Of a stretch of 25,012 nt of DNA, positions 23,956-25,012 are shown piece after piece. A program made the position numbers and the translations under genes. The stretch is from Fusibacter_D sp033549245. Lineage in GTDB: Bacteria; Bacillota; Clostridia; Peptostreptococcales; Acidaminobacteraceae. Below the pieces are notes generated by a model, which was not told where the DNA came from, did no database searches, and saw nothing but the letters and a program-made list of their open reading frames with translations. Each line of letters opens with the position of its first letter. The stretch's first letter is position 1. The stretch spans positions 1 through 25,012 of the forward strand of contig JAWSUW010000030.1 of assembly GCA_033549245.1 (NCBI GenBank), in the 5' to 3' direction.

Positions 23956-24066
23956 TTAAAGATGGGCTAACAACATTTCAGTTCATATACTCATTCATTA
24001 AATGTGGATAAAAAATGGGCTGTCCGAATACAACCGTTTTAATCAATAAGTATTAGATACGTTAAC

Positions 24067-24117
24067 AAACTGCTAGAAATGAGTCTTTGTAGATTCTAAG
24101 TTCTAGCAGTTTTTCTT
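24067..24117 (+). terminator. Terminator of the tartrate/TRAP operon
   Basis: 12-bp perfect stem AAACTGCTAGAA (24067-24078) and TTCTAGCAGTTT (24101-24112), with a 22-nt loop and a T-rich tail. Confidence 0.8.
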
Positions 24118-24361
24118 TGTCTCAATTAACCGATTATGATTTTATTTTGATTGGATTAATATTCTTTTTTGCCTTCACTTCAAATGCTTATGTCAATCGG
24201 ATAAACATTAGTGTATAAACTTTCTTAACAAAATTTTAATATGTTATTATTATAATGTTACAAGAAGTAAAGACATTTTCTTACAGTACTTATTCTCACA
24301 ATGCTATTCAGTTTACAGCATGTTTAATTAAGTTAATTTTGGACTTGGCTAACCCAAAATC

Positions 24362-24490
24362 ATTGACTTTGTTTTATGGAATACATATGATGATAATTTT
24401 CCCGCGGCATCAGGGGGTGATCTGGTGCAGGATGCAGCAAAGCAATTTGAAATTAAAACTGGAATAACAGTGAACTTGATATCAATTTAA
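24362..24490 (+). pseudogene. Fragment of an extracellular solute-binding protein gene
   Basis: One frame reads IDFVLWNTYDDNFPAASGGD (24362-24421) and continues LVQDAAKQFEIKTGITVNLI up to a TAA at 24488. The pattern 'strand with W, then A..FE.KTGI.VN' is typical of the start of ABC-type extracellular solute-binding proteins. A stop codon precedes it in frame and no signal peptide or remainder of the gene is present, so it is a remnant, cut off shortly before the IS element. Short, so the family call is moderate. Confidence 0.5.
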
Positions 24491-24582
24491 GCAAAACGAT
24501 GGGTGACAGGTACCAAGTGGCGGTTATATAATGTTCACATAGAGTTGGACACAATTTCTGAAAAATAAGTTATGATATAAGT

Positions 24583-24903
24583 ATGAGTAGAAAAAGAAGA
24601 AATTGGAGCCCAGAAGAAAAAGCAGCCGTTGTACTAGAGATTATTCGAGAAGAAGGTACATTAGCTGAAATAGCAAGGAAATATGATATCGCACAACCAG
24701 TGTTGAGCCGTTGGAGAGCCGAATTTATCGAGAATATGGCAACCGTATTTGATAAAAAGGGTGAATCAATCGAAAAAGTAAAACAAGAATACGAGGCGGA
24801 AAAGGAGCTCCTTGTAAAAAAGATTGGCGAACTCACATTGGATGTAGATTACTTAAAAAAAAAACACAATCAGGTTTCAGAAATGAGGAAAAGAAAACCA
24901 TGA
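24583..24903 (+). CDS. IS3-family transposase OrfA
   Basis: 106 residues. An N-terminal helix-turn-helix (NWSPEEKAAVVLEIIREEGT, then IARKYDIAQPVLSRWRAEF, residues about 7-45) binds the IS ends, and a heptad-patterned coiled coil (about 60-93: VKQEYEAEKELLVKKIGEL, VDYLKKK) mediates multimerisation. This is the usual OrfA of IS3-type elements. A run of ten A's near the end (24855-24864) is a likely slippage site that would join it to OrfB. No strong ribosome site precedes the ATG, as is common for IS genes. It overlaps orfB by 4 nt (ATGA). Confidence 0.9.
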   Translation: MSRKRRNWSPEEKAAVVLEIIREEGTLAEIARKYDIAQPVLSRWRAEFIENMATVFDKKGESIEKVKQEYEAEKELLVKKIGELTLDVDYLKKKHNQVSEMRKRKP

Positions 24904-25012
24904 TCGAGTGGGTTGATAGCAAATTAACCATTAAACATCAGTGTGAATTACTGGACTTGCCTCGCTCGACAGCTTATCACATTCCTATTGAAATAGTGCC
25001 TTCTGAGGATGA
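24900..25012 (+). CDS. IS3-family transposase OrfB, 5' part (cut by window end)
   Basis: The first 37 codons are visible: MIEWVDSKLTIKHQCELLDL then PRSTAYHIP, matching the N-terminal region that precedes the rve/DDE integrase core in IS3 OrfB proteins. The catalytic D, D and E residues lie beyond the window. The frame is -1 relative to orfA and open from the A run onward, so an OrfAB fusion can form by ribosomal frameshifting. Confidence 0.8.
   Translation, partial: MIEWVDSKLTIKHQCELLDLPRSTAYHIPIEIVPSED

Larger units (their letters stand above)
23956..24582 (+). other. Spacer with operon terminator, gene remnant and IS end
   Basis: After dctM: about 110 nt without features, the terminator, an AT-rich stretch (24118-24255) with TATAAT at 24251-24256, a decayed solute-binding-protein fragment (24362-24490), and the likely left end of an IS3 element from about 24532. 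A 70-codon open frame from 24255 has no recognisable content and is not called a gene. Confidence 0.5.
24532..25012 (+). mobile_element. IS3-family insertion sequence, left part
   Basis: Starts at or near TGTTCACATAGAGTTGGACA (24532-24551), which begins with TG as IS3 ends do, and contains orfA and the start of orfB. The right end lies outside the window, so inverted repeats and target duplication cannot be checked. Confidence 0.75.

Noticed and set aside
24255..24467. 70-residue open frame after the TRAP operon
   Set aside because: It has no ribosome site or recognisable content, and the solute-binding-protein remnant lies in another frame over the same bases.

Overview
The window reads as chromosome of a low-GC Gram-positive anaerobe, most likely a member of the Clostridia. 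The evidence is AT-rich spacers, strong GGAGG- and AGGGGG-type ribosome binding sites, many Rho-independent terminators, a sortase substrate with its sortase, a YutG/PgpA-type lipid phosphatase, and a class I tartrate dehydratase with a TRAP transporter. A genus such as Fusibacter or Acidaminobacter is only a guess. No rRNA, tRNA or CRISPR array was seen.

Region 1 (1-1920): two monocistronic housekeeping-type genes, each with its own terminator: a phosphatidylglycerophosphatase A-like protein and a class I/II PLP aminotransferase. Region 2 (1921-4349): a surface module. A secreted DUF3494 (ice-binding-like) protein with two repeated beta domains and an IPQTG sorting signal overlaps the gene of a sortase. 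Region 3 (4350-6666): small regulatory and membrane genes: a Phd/YefM-like antitoxin without a recognisable toxin but overlapped by a 53-residue membrane protein, a radical SAM/SPASM protein, and an Xre regulator plus membrane protein behind a promoter carrying three evenly spaced palindromes. Region 4 (6667-14602): an unrecognised membrane-anchored ectodomain protein, a small two-helix membrane protein, and a 1727-residue secreted multidomain protein (FnIII, cadherin-like, InlB B-repeat and MucBP-like domains).

Region 5 (14603-18000) looks accessory: a small nucleotidyltransferase resembling aminoglycoside adenylyltransferases, a second Xre/membrane regulator, a divergent HD-GYP phosphodiesterase, and a broken phosphotransferase of the aminoglycoside phosphotransferase fold. 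Copies of one dispersed 68-bp intergenic repeat lie at both ends of the 6.6-18.0 kb interval.

Region 6 (18108-24117) is a coherent catabolic locus: AraC-type regulator, L(+)-tartrate dehydratase TtdA and TtdB (overlapping), then TRAP transporter DctP, DctQ and DctM. The likely job is uptake of tartrate or a similar dicarboxylate and dehydration to oxaloacetate. A perfect 15-bp hairpin between dctP and dctQ probably sets the ratio of binding protein to permease. Region 7 (24118-25012) holds a decayed solute-binding-protein fragment and the left part of an IS3-family insertion sequence, cut by the window edge.
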